DNA of 45,078 bases from Nocardioidaceae bacterium (GCA_013697585.1 JACCWP010000089.1:1-45078); one strand, 5' to 3'. Shown: positions 36,413 through 45,078, numbered from the stretch's first letter. Numbers and translations are program-made. The notes: generated from the sequence alone by a model not told the origin.

Positions 36413-37851
36413 GCCGAGTCGCCGATCCGGGCGCCAGCGGCGACCTCGCCCCTGCCGCCGTCCAGCAGGCCGTTGCCCAGGACGACAACCCCCTCGCCGA
36501 ACGTCCAGTCACCGTGGACGGTCAATGACTCCGCCTGCCGCAGCGACGGCGGACCCGCTGGGAACCGGCGGTCGAACTTCGCGATCGAGGAATAGTGCTG
36601 ACGATCGAGGTCGACCATCGGGATCCGGTCGAGCTGTGTCGAAAGAATGCCGTCGTCACCCAGCACGTACACGTCGGAGCGCATCACGAGCAGGTCGTTG
36701 GTGGTCTTGACCGGCAGGAACCGCGACCGGTCGACCTCGATCGCTCGCGCGCCCGGGAAGACCTCCACGGCCGCGCCCATCGCGGTCTCGACCTGCACCA
36801 CCCCTGGGGACGTGGGGTCTGACGGGTCGACGGTCTTGTCGTTGCGGATCAGCGGAAGCCCAAGCACGCCGTCGCGCTCGGCGAGCGTGGTCGCCAGCAC
36901 CCGCAGGTCGAACCACAGGTTGTTGGTGTGAAAGTACGGATGGCGGTCGATGTCGGCGGCGACGTCAGCGTCCTCGGCCCTGATCTGAGCGGTCTCGCGC
37001 AGCACCAGGCGGCCGTCGCTGCGCCGCCTGACCAGGTGCCCGCCCTTGCGGTCGGCAGGCGTCCGGCGACAGACCTCGGCGGCATACGGTGCCGCGCTGG
37101 ATGCGAACCAGCCAGCCATGGTTGCGTTCGGCGCCGCACCGAGGTTGTCCGCGTTGGACACGCTCGCGTAGCGGTAGCCCGAGTCGAGGAGGGCCCGCAG
37201 CGTCCCAGAGGTCTCGAGCGCGGTGTAGAGATCGCCGTGTCCGGGCGGACACCACTCCAGGGTCGGGTCAGCCGGCCACTCGACCGGGCTCAGATCGTCA
37301 GCGAGCAGCTTGGGCTCGCGGTTCTGGATGAAGTCCATCGGGAGGTCGTCCACGGCGAGCCCGGGATGCTCGCCCAACGCGGCCAGGGTGTCGTCGTGGG
37401 TGCGAAAGCTGTTCATGAACAGGAGAGGCAACTTGACGCCGTAGCGCGTGCGCACGGCGAACACCTGCTGGGCGATCACGTCGAGGAAGGTGTGCTGATC
37501 GCGCACCGTCAGCAGCGACTTGGCTCGCGCCATCCCCATCGACGTGCCCAGTCCGCCGTTGAGCTTGACGACCACGGTCGCCGACAGCGCTTCGCGGGCC
37601 TGCTCCTCGTCGATGTCCACCGCGCTCAAGGACGGGAGGCCGACCACGGGCTCGATGTCGTCCTCGACGATGACGCCCGTCACGCCCGACTCGAGCTGGC
37701 GGTAGTAGTGGCTGAAGACGTCGATAGCGCGGGGATGCACGTCTCCGTCGACCATGACCTGCCGGGCTCGTTCGAGTCCCGACTCAGCTCGCGGACCCGC
37801 GGCCCGGTCGAGCCCGAGATCAGGCCCGGGATCAGGCCCGGGATCAGGCAT
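36409..37851 (-). CDS. UTP--glucose-1-phosphate uridylyltransferase, UDPGP (eukaryote-like) family
   Basis: VVVKLNGGLGTSMGMARAKSLL, LPLLFMNSFRTHDDTLAAL, WCPPGHGDLYTALETSG. Confidence 0.92.
   Translation of the reverse strand: MPDPGPDPGPDLGLDRAAGPRAESGLERARQVMVDGDVHPRAIDVFSHYYRQLESGVTGVIVEDDIEPVVGLPSLSAVDIDEEQAREALSATVVVKLNGGLGTSMGMARAKSLLTVRDQHTFLDVIAQQVFAVRTRYGVKLPLLFMNSFRTHDDTLAALGEHPGLAVDDLPMDFIQNREPKLLADDLSPVEWPADPTLEWCPPGHGDLYTALETSGTLRALLDSGYRYASVSNADNLGAAPNATMAGWFASSAAPYAAEVCRRTPADRKGGHLVRRRSDGRLVLRETAQIRAEDADVAADIDRHPYFHTNNLWFDLRVLATTLAERDGVLGLPLIRNDKTVDPSDPTSPGVVQVETAMGAAVEVFPGARAIEVDRSRFLPVKTTNDLLVMRSDVYVLGDDGILSTQLDRIPMVDLDRQHYSSIAKFDRRFPAGPPSLRQAESLTVHGDWTFGEGVVVLGNGLLDGGRGEVAAGARIGDSA
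37819..37850 (-). repeat. 12-bp tandem repeat at the UDPGP-family gene N-terminus
   Basis: atcaggcccggg at 37819 and 37831, then partial atcaggca; encodes (PDPG)n. Confidence 0.8.
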
Positions 37852-37882
37852 GGCGCTCGCTCATACAAGGGATGCTAGGACA

Positions 37883-38485
37883 GTGGACCAGCAGAACCGC
37901 GGGCCGGACGCCGAGCACCGCGTGCGCAAGCAGTGGGTACGCGACCAGGTGCGGCGACGCCGGATCACCCGCGGCACGGAGGACAACGCCCGGCTGGCGC
38001 ACCTGTTCTGCGCCCGAGTCCTTGCCCTGCCCGAAGTCGACGGCGCGGACACGGTGGCGGCCTACGTCTCCACTGCCTCCGAACCCGGAACCGGGCCGTT
38101 GCGATCGGCGTTGCGCCTGCGCGGCACCCGCGTGCTGCTTCCGGTGCTCCGCGGCGACGACGACCTCGACTGGGCCCTGGACGAGGGGCCGCTGGCACCG
38201 GGTCGCCGACCCGGCATCAGTGAGCCGATCGGGCCGCGACTGGGTCCGCAGGCGCTGGAAGGCGCGGCCGTGGTGGTGTGCCCCGCCACCTCGGCGGCGC
38301 GCAACGGCACCCGGTTAGGCCAAGGCGGCGGGTCGTACGATCGCGCGCTGGCGCGGGCGACGGGATTGGTCGCCGCGCTCGTGCACGACGACGAGGTGGT
38401 CGACGAACTGCCTCGAGCGCCGCACGACCGCCCGGTGGACCTGGTGGTCACACCGACGAGGACGCTGCGGGTCAACCCGTCCTGA
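37883..38485 (+). CDS. 5-formyltetrahydrofolate cyclo-ligase
   Basis: EHRVRKQWVRDQVRRRRIT, VAAYVSTASEPGT, GTRLGQGGGSYDRAL. Confidence 0.95.
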   Translation: MDQQNRGPDAEHRVRKQWVRDQVRRRRITRGTEDNARLAHLFCARVLALPEVDGADTVAAYVSTASEPGTGPLRSALRLRGTRVLLPVLRGDDDLDWALDEGPLAPGRRPGISEPIGPRLGPQALEGAAVVVCPATSAARNGTRLGQGGGSYDRALARATGLVAALVHDDEVVDELPRAPHDRPVDLVVTPTRTLRVNPS

Positions 38486-38511
38486 GGGGTGCGCCAGCAG
38501 AGCCGTACCCC

Positions 38512-41073
38512 CTACGCCTCGGGGACGAGCAGCAGCACATCCTCGCCCGTGGCGTCGACCGCCTCTGCGCTGAACGGCCAGGGCACCGTGTCGCCCGCGG
38601 CCCACCGCTCGGTCTGGTCGTCGTAGTGGTCGGAGAAGGCGTGCCCGGACGCGCCACCCACGACGATCCAGCGAGCGGCACCGAGGTCGTCGAGAGGCAC
38701 GACCATCCGCATCGACGCGACGGCGGTTGCGGCAAACCCCTCGTCGGCCGACCAGGAGGAGGCGTCGACCGCCCCGCTGCCGCCGCTCAACGGATAGGGA
38801 CCACGGTTGAACAACGCCTCCACCGCAGCGACCCCCGACTCGCCGAGCGTCTGGTTGACCAGCGTGAGGTGGTGGATCGCCCCCCAGGTCCAGTCGTCAG
38901 GGTCCTGTGCCTGCAGCCGGGTCAGGTCGTCGCGGGCCTGCTCCATTGCCGCGACGAGCACGTCGTCGCGGTCCTCGCGTACACCGTCGGTGGACACGTC
39001 GTCCCACCACTTCGAGCCCGGCTCGTCCAGCAGCAGCCGCACCACCTCGCACCACCGCTCGTCGCCCTGCGGCCAGGCCGCCTTCGGCAGCTGGTCGGTG
39101 AACGTGAGCAACAACAGGTTTCGCCAGACCACGTTGAAGTACGCCGCCGCGCCGGAGTCGGCGGGTTGGGTCCCGTCCCAGCCGACCAGCAGCTCCTGCC
39201 CCTGCCGGTGGTACGGGGTGCTGAGCGGTTGCCTGAGCAGTGCCGGCACGAGAGCCTCGGCCATCGGGTGCAGGGAGTCGGTCTGCAACGCGGCGGAGGC
39301 CTCGACCGTCCAGTCGTCGCGCGTGGCAAGCAGGTCGACGATGCGTTGCGACCGATAGCCGTACGCGGTGTCCGCACCGAGTTCGAAGCGATACCCGTCG
39401 GGGTCGACCACGGCCTGGTTCGCGGTGACGATGACTCCGCCCGGCGGGTCGAGCGTCCACGGCAGCTGACGGAACGGCACGCTGCCGCTCCACCCGTACC
39501 GCGCGTCCCAGCCCGGCACCGGCCACCTGCCGTCACCGAGCCGTCGGACGGGGATGGTGCCAGGCGCCTGGTAACCGATGTGGCCGTCGACGTCGGCGTA
39601 GACGAGGTTCTGTGCCGGCACCTCGAAGAGCCGGGCGGCGGCACGGAAGTCGTCGAACGACCGGGACAGGTCGAGACCGAACACCGCATCCATGGTTCGG
39701 CCGGGCTCGAGCGCGGTCCACTGCAACGCCACGGCGTAGTCCTCGCCGCCGGCCGGACGCGCCACGGGCGCCTCGTCGGCGACTCGAGCGGCATCGTCGT
39801 CGATGTCCGACAGGAGCGGCCCGTGCCGAGTGGCACGGACGGTCCGGGTCACCGGTTCGTCCTCGCCCGCGACCTCGAACTCCTCCTCGCGCACGCTCAT
39901 CTCGACCCAGCGACCGTCGAACAGATACCTGTTGCCGTCGACCTGCTCGACGTAGAGGTCGGCCACGTCCGCGTACATGGACGTGAGTCCCCACGCGACC
40001 CGGTCGTTGTGACCGACCACGACACCCGGCAGGCCGGAGAACGTCGTCCCCGCGACATCGAACGGGCACTCGGCGGTCAGCTCGCGGCAGTGCAGACCCA
40101 TCTGCTCCCAGACGCCGGGCATGGCAGGCGCGAGGTGGGGATCATTGGCCAGGATCGGGGCACCGCTGGCGGTGTGCTCACCAGAGATGACCCAGGAGTT
40201 GCTGCCGATCCCGTCGCCGGTGCCCAGCAGGGTCGGCACCTGTGCGTCGACCTTGGCTGCCGCGGCCAGGTCGGTGCCGAGCCCGCCCGCGATCGCGGCT
40301 CGCACGGCGGGCGCCAGCGGCGGTCGTGCGGCTGCTGACGAGGGCTCTGCGGAAGGGTCGAAGCGCCCGGCCACAACGGCGCCCGGCTCGAGAATCGGCC
40401 GGTGCTCCTCGGTGGGGTAGTCGGGGTAGAGCTCGCCGATCGCCCCCTGTCCCACCGAGGCCGCGGCCAGCGTTCGGTCGATCTCGTCGCTCACGTTGCT
40501 GCGCAGGTCCCACGCCAGTGCCTTGAGCCAGGCCAACGAGTCGGTGGGCGACCAGGGCTCCGGGACGTAGTCGGGGCCGGTGACGCCCAGGACGGCGTAC
40601 TCCAAGGACAGCTCGGCAGGGGCTCGGTCCTCGACGTAGGCGTTGACGCCGTCGGCATAGGCCTGCAGGTATGTCCGGGAGGACGAGTCCAGCAACGCAA
40701 GCTCCTGCTCGGCCACCTCGTACCACCCGAGCGACCGTACGTAGACGTCGGTGTCGAGACCGCTCGAGCCCACGAGCTCGGCCAACCGGCCCTGGGTCAC
40801 GTGCCGGCGGAAGTCCATCTCGAAGAACCGGTCCTGGGCATGAACGAAGCCCTGGGTGAAGAACAGGTCCTCGGCTGTGTCGGCATAGATCTGCGGGATC
40901 CCGTAGTCGTCGCGGACGACCTCGGCAGCACGCTCCAGTCCGGCGACGACCAGCTCGCCGTCGACCTGCGGGAACGACCGGCGCGCGGTCCACCCGCCCC
41001 AGGCCACGGCCGCGACGAGCAGCACCGCGATGCCGCCGGCGACCCACACGGTGATCCTGCCGGCGCGACCCAC
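38512..41073 (-). CDS. Penicillin acylase family (Ntn hydrolase) protein, N-terminally membrane anchored
   Basis: DDYGIPQIYADTAEDLFFTQGFVHAQDRFFEMDFRRHVTQGRLAE, GIGSNSWVISGEHTASGAPILANDPHL. Confidence 0.95.
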   Translation of the reverse strand: MGRAGRITVWVAGGIAVLLVAAVAWGGWTARRSFPQVDGELVVAGLERAAEVVRDDYGIPQIYADTAEDLFFTQGFVHAQDRFFEMDFRRHVTQGRLAELVGSSGLDTDVYVRSLGWYEVAEQELALLDSSSRTYLQAYADGVNAYVEDRAPAELSLEYAVLGVTGPDYVPEPWSPTDSLAWLKALAWDLRSNVSDEIDRTLAAASVGQGAIGELYPDYPTEEHRPILEPGAVVAGRFDPSAEPSSAAARPPLAPAVRAAIAGGLGTDLAAAAKVDAQVPTLLGTGDGIGSNSWVISGEHTASGAPILANDPHLAPAMPGVWEQMGLHCRELTAECPFDVAGTTFSGLPGVVVGHNDRVAWGLTSMYADVADLYVEQVDGNRYLFDGRWVEMSVREEEFEVAGEDEPVTRTVRATRHGPLLSDIDDDAARVADEAPVARPAGGEDYAVALQWTALEPGRTMDAVFGLDLSRSFDDFRAAARLFEVPAQNLVYADVDGHIGYQAPGTIPVRRLGDGRWPVPGWDARYGWSGSVPFRQLPWTLDPPGGVIVTANQAVVDPDGYRFELGADTAYGYRSQRIVDLLATRDDWTVEASAALQTDSLHPMAEALVPALLRQPLSTPYHRQGQELLVGWDGTQPADSGAAAYFNVVWRNLLLLTFTDQLPKAAWPQGDERWCEVVRLLLDEPGSKWWDDVSTDGVREDRDDVLVAAMEQARDDLTRLQAQDPDDWTWGAIHHLTLVNQTLGESGVAAVEALFNRGPYPLSGGSGAVDASSWSADEGFAATAVASMRMVVPLDDLGAARWIVVGGASGHAFSDHYDDQTERWAAGDTVPWPFSAEAVDATGEDVLLLVPEA

Positions 41074-41164
41074 GCCCCGATTCTGCCTGTCCGGTCTCGT
41101 GGCACCGCTCGCAAGTGGCACACTTGGCAGTCGACGGGTGAGAGTGCCAGACGAGGAGACGGTC

Positions 41165-41596
41165 GTGCCGACCTACCAGTACGCCTGCACCAGCTGCGCG
41201 CGCCCGCACGAGGTGCAGCAGAGCTTCACCGACGCCACCCTCACCCAGTGCCCGCACTGCGAGGGCCGGCTGCGCAAGGTCTTCTCGGCGGTCGGCGTCG
41301 TGTTCAAGGGCTCGGGCTTCTATCGCAACGACAGTCGCGCCGCCGCCGAGACCACGAACGGCGCGGCCGCCGAGTCGGGATCCAGCTCGGATTCGGGCTC
41401 GGGGTCGGATTCGGGCTCGGGGTCGGACCCGGGCACCGGCTCAGGCTCAGGCTCAGGCTCGGACAAGCCGTCCAAGGAACCTGCGGCCGCGGGCAGTGCT
41501 GAGAAGTCGGGCACCGGGTCGAAGCGTTCCTCCGAAGGCTCGACTAGCGCGAAGCCGTCCCGGTCGACCAGCTCGTCGGCCGGCTCGGCCGCCTGA
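41165..41596 (+). CDS. FmdB-family zinc ribbon protein (Ruc-like) with Ser/Gly-rich tail
   Basis: VPTYQYACTSCARPHEVQQSFTDATLTQCPHCEGRLRKVFSAVGVVFKGSGFY; disordered tail from an 18-bp tandem repeat at 41390-41425. Confidence 0.92.
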   Translation: MPTYQYACTSCARPHEVQQSFTDATLTQCPHCEGRLRKVFSAVGVVFKGSGFYRNDSRAAAETTNGAAAESGSSSDSGSGSDSGSGSDPGTGSGSGSGSDKPSKEPAAAGSAEKSGTGSKRSSEGSTSAKPSRSTSSSAGSAA

Positions 41597-41688
41597 CCGG
41601 CCGCCGGTTGGCCGGTTGTCGATGCCAGCCAAGCCATCGCCTGTGGACAGGACCCCCCGGTGGCCGCACAGCCGCCTAGCGTCTGGGG

Positions 41689-42312
41689 GTGGAAGCCCGA
41701 TGGCGCGCCCGGCGCCGTGACCTGTCCCGCACCATCGTGCGTTGGCGACGGCCGCTCGCCGCGGTTGCGGGCGGCCTCGCCGTGCTGAGCGGTCTGGCGG
41801 CCGTCCAACCCCACCCGCTCCCGGTCGAGCAGGTCACGGTGGCAGGCCGCGACCTGCCGAGCGGCACCAGGATCAGCCATGCCGACGTCACGACCGTCGC
41901 GTTGCCGCCCGCGGCGGTTCCTGACGGCAGCTATTCGCCCGGAGACGCACCCATCGGGCGGTTGGTCGCAGCACCGGTCCGACGCGGGGAGCCGCTGACC
42001 GATGCGGGGATCGTCGGACCTGGGCTGGCGGCTGAGCTGGCGGCCGGCGAGGTGCTCACCAGCATCGAGGTGCCGGTGGCAACCGCATGGCTCGTACGGC
42101 CGGGAGACGTTGTCGAGGTGGTCGCAGGCAACCCGCGGGGGGCCGATGCAGCCGACGTGGTCGCGACATCGGCCACCGTCGTCGCAACCCCCCGCGACGC
42201 CGACGGCCCTGACGACCGAGCAGTGGTGCTGGCACTCGACGGCGCGGCGGCGCTCCACGTCGCCCAGGCGGCGCTGGGGTCGCCGCTCGCCCTGCTCGTC
42301 CGCGGGCCATGA
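41689..42312 (+). CDS. SAF domain-containing protein (CpaB/RcpC-like)
   Basis: N-terminal TM; VTVAGRDLPSGTRISHADVTTVALPPAAVP, GRLVAAPVRRGEPLTDA. Confidence 0.88.
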   Translation: MEARWRARRRDLSRTIVRWRRPLAAVAGGLAVLSGLAAVQPHPLPVEQVTVAGRDLPSGTRISHADVTTVALPPAAVPDGSYSPGDAPIGRLVAAPVRRGEPLTDAGIVGPGLAAELAAGEVLTSIEVPVATAWLVRPGDVVEVVAGNPRGADAADVVATSATVVATPRDADGPDDRAVVLALDGAAALHVAQAALGSPLALLVRGP

Positions 42313-42391
42313 GCGCGCCGGTCGGCCAACCGCCCCGGGCCTCACTACGGTGTGCCCGGCGCACGCGGCGCTACCCGTTCCTGGAGGGGAC

Positions 42392-42808
42392 ATGCTCAAG
42401 GGCTTCAAGGAGTTCCTGCTTCGCGGCAACGTCATCGACCTCGCGGTCGCGGTGGTCATCGGCACCGCGTTCGTCGCTCTCGTCACGGCGTTCACGACGT
42501 ACTTGATCGATCCGATCATCGCGGCCGCCGGTGGTGACGACGCGGTGCAGGGACTGGGGTTCGAGATCCGCGACGGCAACGCGGCGACCTTCGTCGACGT
42601 CGGCGCCATCATCACCGCGATCATCACGTTCGTCCTGGTCGCGGCGGTGGTCTACGTCGTGTTCGTCGTTGCGATGAAGCGGCTGACGGCGCTGGTTGCC
42701 AACGCCCCCGAGCCGGCCGCGGCACCCCCAGACGTGCAGCTGCTCACCGAGATCCGTGACCTGCTGCGGCAGCGGCAAGGAGGGGGCGTCCCGCCGCCGA
42801 CGGCCTGA
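42392..42808 (+). CDS. mscL: Large-conductance mechanosensitive channel
   Basis: MLKGFKEFLLRGNVIDLAVAVVIGTAF, VDVGAIITAIITFVLVAAVVY; GGAGGGG RBS. Confidence 0.97.
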   Translation: MLKGFKEFLLRGNVIDLAVAVVIGTAFVALVTAFTTYLIDPIIAAAGGDDAVQGLGFEIRDGNAATFVDVGAIITAIITFVLVAAVVYVVFVVAMKRLTALVANAPEPAAAPPDVQLLTEIRDLLRQRQGGGVPPPTA

Positions 42809-43855
42809 TCAGTGGTGCGGGGGCACCTCGCGGCGCAGGTCGTCGTCGCGGTCGTTCCCGTCCGACCAGCCACCCTCCGACCAGCCCTCGTCGCTGTCAT
42901 CGGCCGAGCGGCTCGCGTACGCGTCGCCCAGGGCTGCCAGCCGTCGACGTCGCTGCCCGGACCGGCCAGGGAGTACCCATTCGGTGGACAGCTCCCCGTG
43001 GCGTGGCTTCCATCCCGTCGCTCGGCAGAAGGCTCGCGAGCTGACCCGGTGCGAACGGGTGAGCATCTCGACCCGCTCGCCGCCGAGCCGCAGCAGGGGT
43101 CGGGTCAAGAACCGAGACCGGTCTCGGCCCACGGCGTGGGTGAGCAGCTGGGCGAGGTCACGGCGGCGCACCGGTTCCGCCCCGACGTTGTAGGTCCCGG
43201 CTGGAGCGGTGAGCGCGGCCAGGACCGCCGTGCCGACGTCCTCGGCGTTGATCACGTGCATCCAGCCGTCCGGAGCGCCGTAGGCGACCGGCTGGCCCGA
43301 TCGGGCACGGGCCAGCCGCCAGCGGGTGTAGTCGTCGTCACCCACGATCGAGCCGAACCGCAGGACCACGTGATGTCGCGTCCCGTCGGTGAACTCCTGG
43401 GCGTGGGTCTCTGCCATCGCCAGCGGCTCGGTTGCTCGGTTGACGGCGATCGGGCTGTCCTCGGTGAGCCATTGGTCGCCACCATCGGCATACAGCAGGC
43501 TCGCCGACTCCTGCACGAACCGCCGGACTCCGGCTGCCCGAGCGGCTTGCGCGACGACTCTGGATCCCTCGCCCCGGATCCGATCACCGACCCGCCACGC
43601 GCCGGGGCGTACGGCAGCGAACCCGGCCGGGACGTGGCTGGCGAGGTTGCAGACGACGTCACACCCCGAGAAGGCGACGACGAGACCGTCGGGGTCGAAC
43701 AGCCCGCCGACGACGGGCTCAACCCCGTCGTCCTGCAGCCGGCCGGCCTGCTCGCCCGAGCGGGCCAGTGCGCGCACGTCGTGCCCGGCGCCCAGCAGCG
43801 CCACCACCACCGAGCGCCCCATGACACCGCTGGCGCCCGTGACAAAGACCTGCAC
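42809..43855 (-). CDS. NAD-dependent epimerase/dehydratase family protein
   Basis: VQVFVTGASGVMGRSVVVALLGAGHDVRALAR; GTG start at 43855. Confidence 0.92.
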   Translation of the reverse strand: MQVFVTGASGVMGRSVVVALLGAGHDVRALARSGEQAGRLQDDGVEPVVGGLFDPDGLVVAFSGCDVVCNLASHVPAGFAAVRPGAWRVGDRIRGEGSRVVAQAARAAGVRRFVQESASLLYADGGDQWLTEDSPIAVNRATEPLAMAETHAQEFTDGTRHHVVLRFGSIVGDDDYTRWRLARARSGQPVAYGAPDGWMHVINAEDVGTAVLAALTAPAGTYNVGAEPVRRRDLAQLLTHAVGRDRSRFLTRPLLRLGGERVEMLTRSHRVSSRAFCRATGWKPRHGELSTEWVLPGRSGQRRRRLAALGDAYASRSADDSDEGWSEGGWSDGNDRDDDLRREVPPHH

Positions 43856-43976
43856 GGTGCTCTCCTCTCGCCACCCCGCGAGCGCGCACGTCACGATCGG
43901 ATAACGCCGAGGTGCACTGTACGCCCCGTGCCCGCGGTTTACGACGGCAGCCGCGACGATAGGCAAGGATGCTGCC

Positions 43977-44648
43977 ATGCGTAGCGAACTGTTCGCCCAG
44001 GACCACCAAGAGCAGCAGACCGTCGAGCGGTGGACCCTGCAGAGCAAGAAGATGCTGCGGGTCGCGCTCGGAGAGGACCTGCTGACCGCCAAGGGCGCGA
44101 TGGTGGCCTTCCAGGGTCAGATCCAGTTTCACCACGAGGGCGCGGGCAGCCTCGGCAAGCTGATGAAACGTGCGCTCACCAGCGAGGACACCCCGCTGAT
44201 GCGGGTGTCCGGCCAGGGCGAGGCGTTCTTTGCCCGCGAAGCGGCCGAGGTCTTCCTCATCCAGCTCGAGGGTGACGGCGTCAGCGTCAACGGCAGCACG
44301 CTGTTGGCCTTTGACGCGGCGCTGCACCATGACATCCACCGCACCAAGGGCGCCGGCATGATGACCGGCGGCTTGTTCAACACCCTGATCCAGGGCCACG
44401 GCACGGTGGCGCTGACCTCCGACGGCGACCCGCTGCTGCTCGACTGCTCGCAGCAGCCGACCTTCGTCGACCCGCAGGCGGCGGTGTGCTGGTCGGCCAA
44501 CCTGGTGCCCGAGGTGGTGAGCAGCATGAACGTCACGTCGCTGTTGCGGGGCGGGTCGGGTGAGGCGTTCCAGTACAAGTTCCATGGACCCGGGTTCGTC
44601 GTGGTCCAGCCCTCCGAAGGACCCACGGTGCCCCCGCACACGCATTGA
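43977..44648 (+). CDS. AIM24 family protein
   Basis: RWTLQSKKMLRVALGEDLLTAKGAMVAFQGQIQFHHEG, LIQLEGDGVSVNGSTLLAFD, GLFNTLIQGHGTVAL. Confidence 0.88.
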   Translation: MRSELFAQDHQEQQTVERWTLQSKKMLRVALGEDLLTAKGAMVAFQGQIQFHHEGAGSLGKLMKRALTSEDTPLMRVSGQGEAFFAREAAEVFLIQLEGDGVSVNGSTLLAFDAALHHDIHRTKGAGMMTGGLFNTLIQGHGTVALTSDGDPLLLDCSQQPTFVDPQAAVCWSANLVPEVVSSMNVTSLLRGGSGEAFQYKFHGPGFVVVQPSEGPTVPPHTH

Positions 44649-44676
44649 TCGGCACCGCGCTAGGGTCCTGGTAAGG

Positions 44677-44693
44677 AACGAAACCGTTTCGTT
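44677..44693. promoter_or_regulatory. TetR operator-like palindrome
   Basis: aacgaaac-c-gtttcgtt, perfect 8-bp arms, upstream of the TetR gene at 44724. Confidence 0.6.
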
Positions 44694-44723
44694 TCAACCA
44701 GGTGAACGCAGGGATGCCAACAG

Positions 44724-45078
44724 GTGCCGCCAGGGCTACGACCTCGGGTGACCGGGGAGCGTGAGGACGAGATCCTCGACGCGACCGTACGGGTGTTGGC
44801 GGAGCTTGGATACGACCGTCTCACCTTCGATCAGGTTGCTGCCGAGGCGCACGCCAGCAAGGCAACGCTCTATCGACGCTGGGACGGCAAGGCGGCGCTG
44901 ATCGTCGATGCGCTCAGCCGGGCCAAGGGCCTGCCCGACCCGGCCGTATCGGATACCGGCTCGTTGCGCGGAGACCTGCTGGCCGTGTTCTGCGGTCCGG
45001 CCGGACTCTCCGAGCGGCTCCCGATGTCGGTGCTGGGTGCTGTGATGACCGCACTGCACACCGATGCAGAGCTGTCCG
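44724..45078 (+). CDS. TetR family transcriptional regulator (truncated by window end)
   Basis: VTGEREDEILDATVRVLAELGYDRLTFDQVAAEAHASKATLYRRWDGKAALIVDAL; open to end of window, so absent from the ORF track. Confidence 0.9.
   Translation, partial: MPPGLRPRVTGEREDEILDATVRVLAELGYDRLTFDQVAAEAHASKATLYRRWDGKAALIVDALSRAKGLPDPAVSDTGSLRGDLLAVFCGPAGLSERLPMSVLGAVMTALHTDAELS

Noticed and set aside
38278-40338. 686-aa plus-strand ORF antisense to the penicillin acylase gene
   Set aside because: High-GC shadow ORF; composition rich in G/H/R/V with no recognisable motifs, while the minus strand is a clear family member.
41390-41470. CRISPR-like or satellite array
   Set aside because: Short in-frame repeat encoding a Ser/Gly tail; no spacers. 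No CRISPR array found anywhere in the window.
1-45078. Prophage, IS element or integrase-borne island
   Set aside because: No transposase, integrase or phage structural gene recognised, despite tRNA genes and a 9-bp duplication at tRNA-Gln.

Overview
High-GC actinobacterial chromosome segment; I judge it Nocardioides/Propionibacteriales-like from gene content, with no search run. It has four parts. (1) About 0-9 kb is an accessory surface-glycan locus: initiating sugar transferase, GT4 glycosyltransferase, Wzx-like flippase, Wzy/ligase-like membrane protein and four different PAPS-type sulfotransferase-fold proteins, suggesting a sulfated exopolysaccharide. (2) 9-14 kb is housekeeping: pth, rplY/ctc, prs, glmU and a tRNA-Gln(UUG), plus a small secreted GCTPGYWKNH protein. 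(3) 14-32 kb is a core backbone (ispE, rsmA, rpfB, tatD, metG, rsmI, pmt) with accessory insertions: desaturase/TetR, Tam-GNAT-VOC, MarR, GGDEF-EAL, SDR, a QueA-like protein and SIP. (4) 32-45 kb carries tRNA-Ala(CGC) and a conserved actinobacterial module: a GlpR/SepX-like membrane protein, RimJ-like GNAT, mog, moaC, Glp/MoeA, a UDPGP-family pyrophosphorylase, 5-FCL, a penicillin-acylase-family protein, an FmdB/Ruc-like zinc ribbon, SAF, MscL, an epimerase, AIM24 and a truncated TetR. Non-coding structure includes two dispersed palindromic repeat families, several operator-like palindromes, and a recurring TANNNT-N6-8-start-codon arrangement that suggests leaderless promoters. All assignments are from reading sequence and motifs; no database searches were done.
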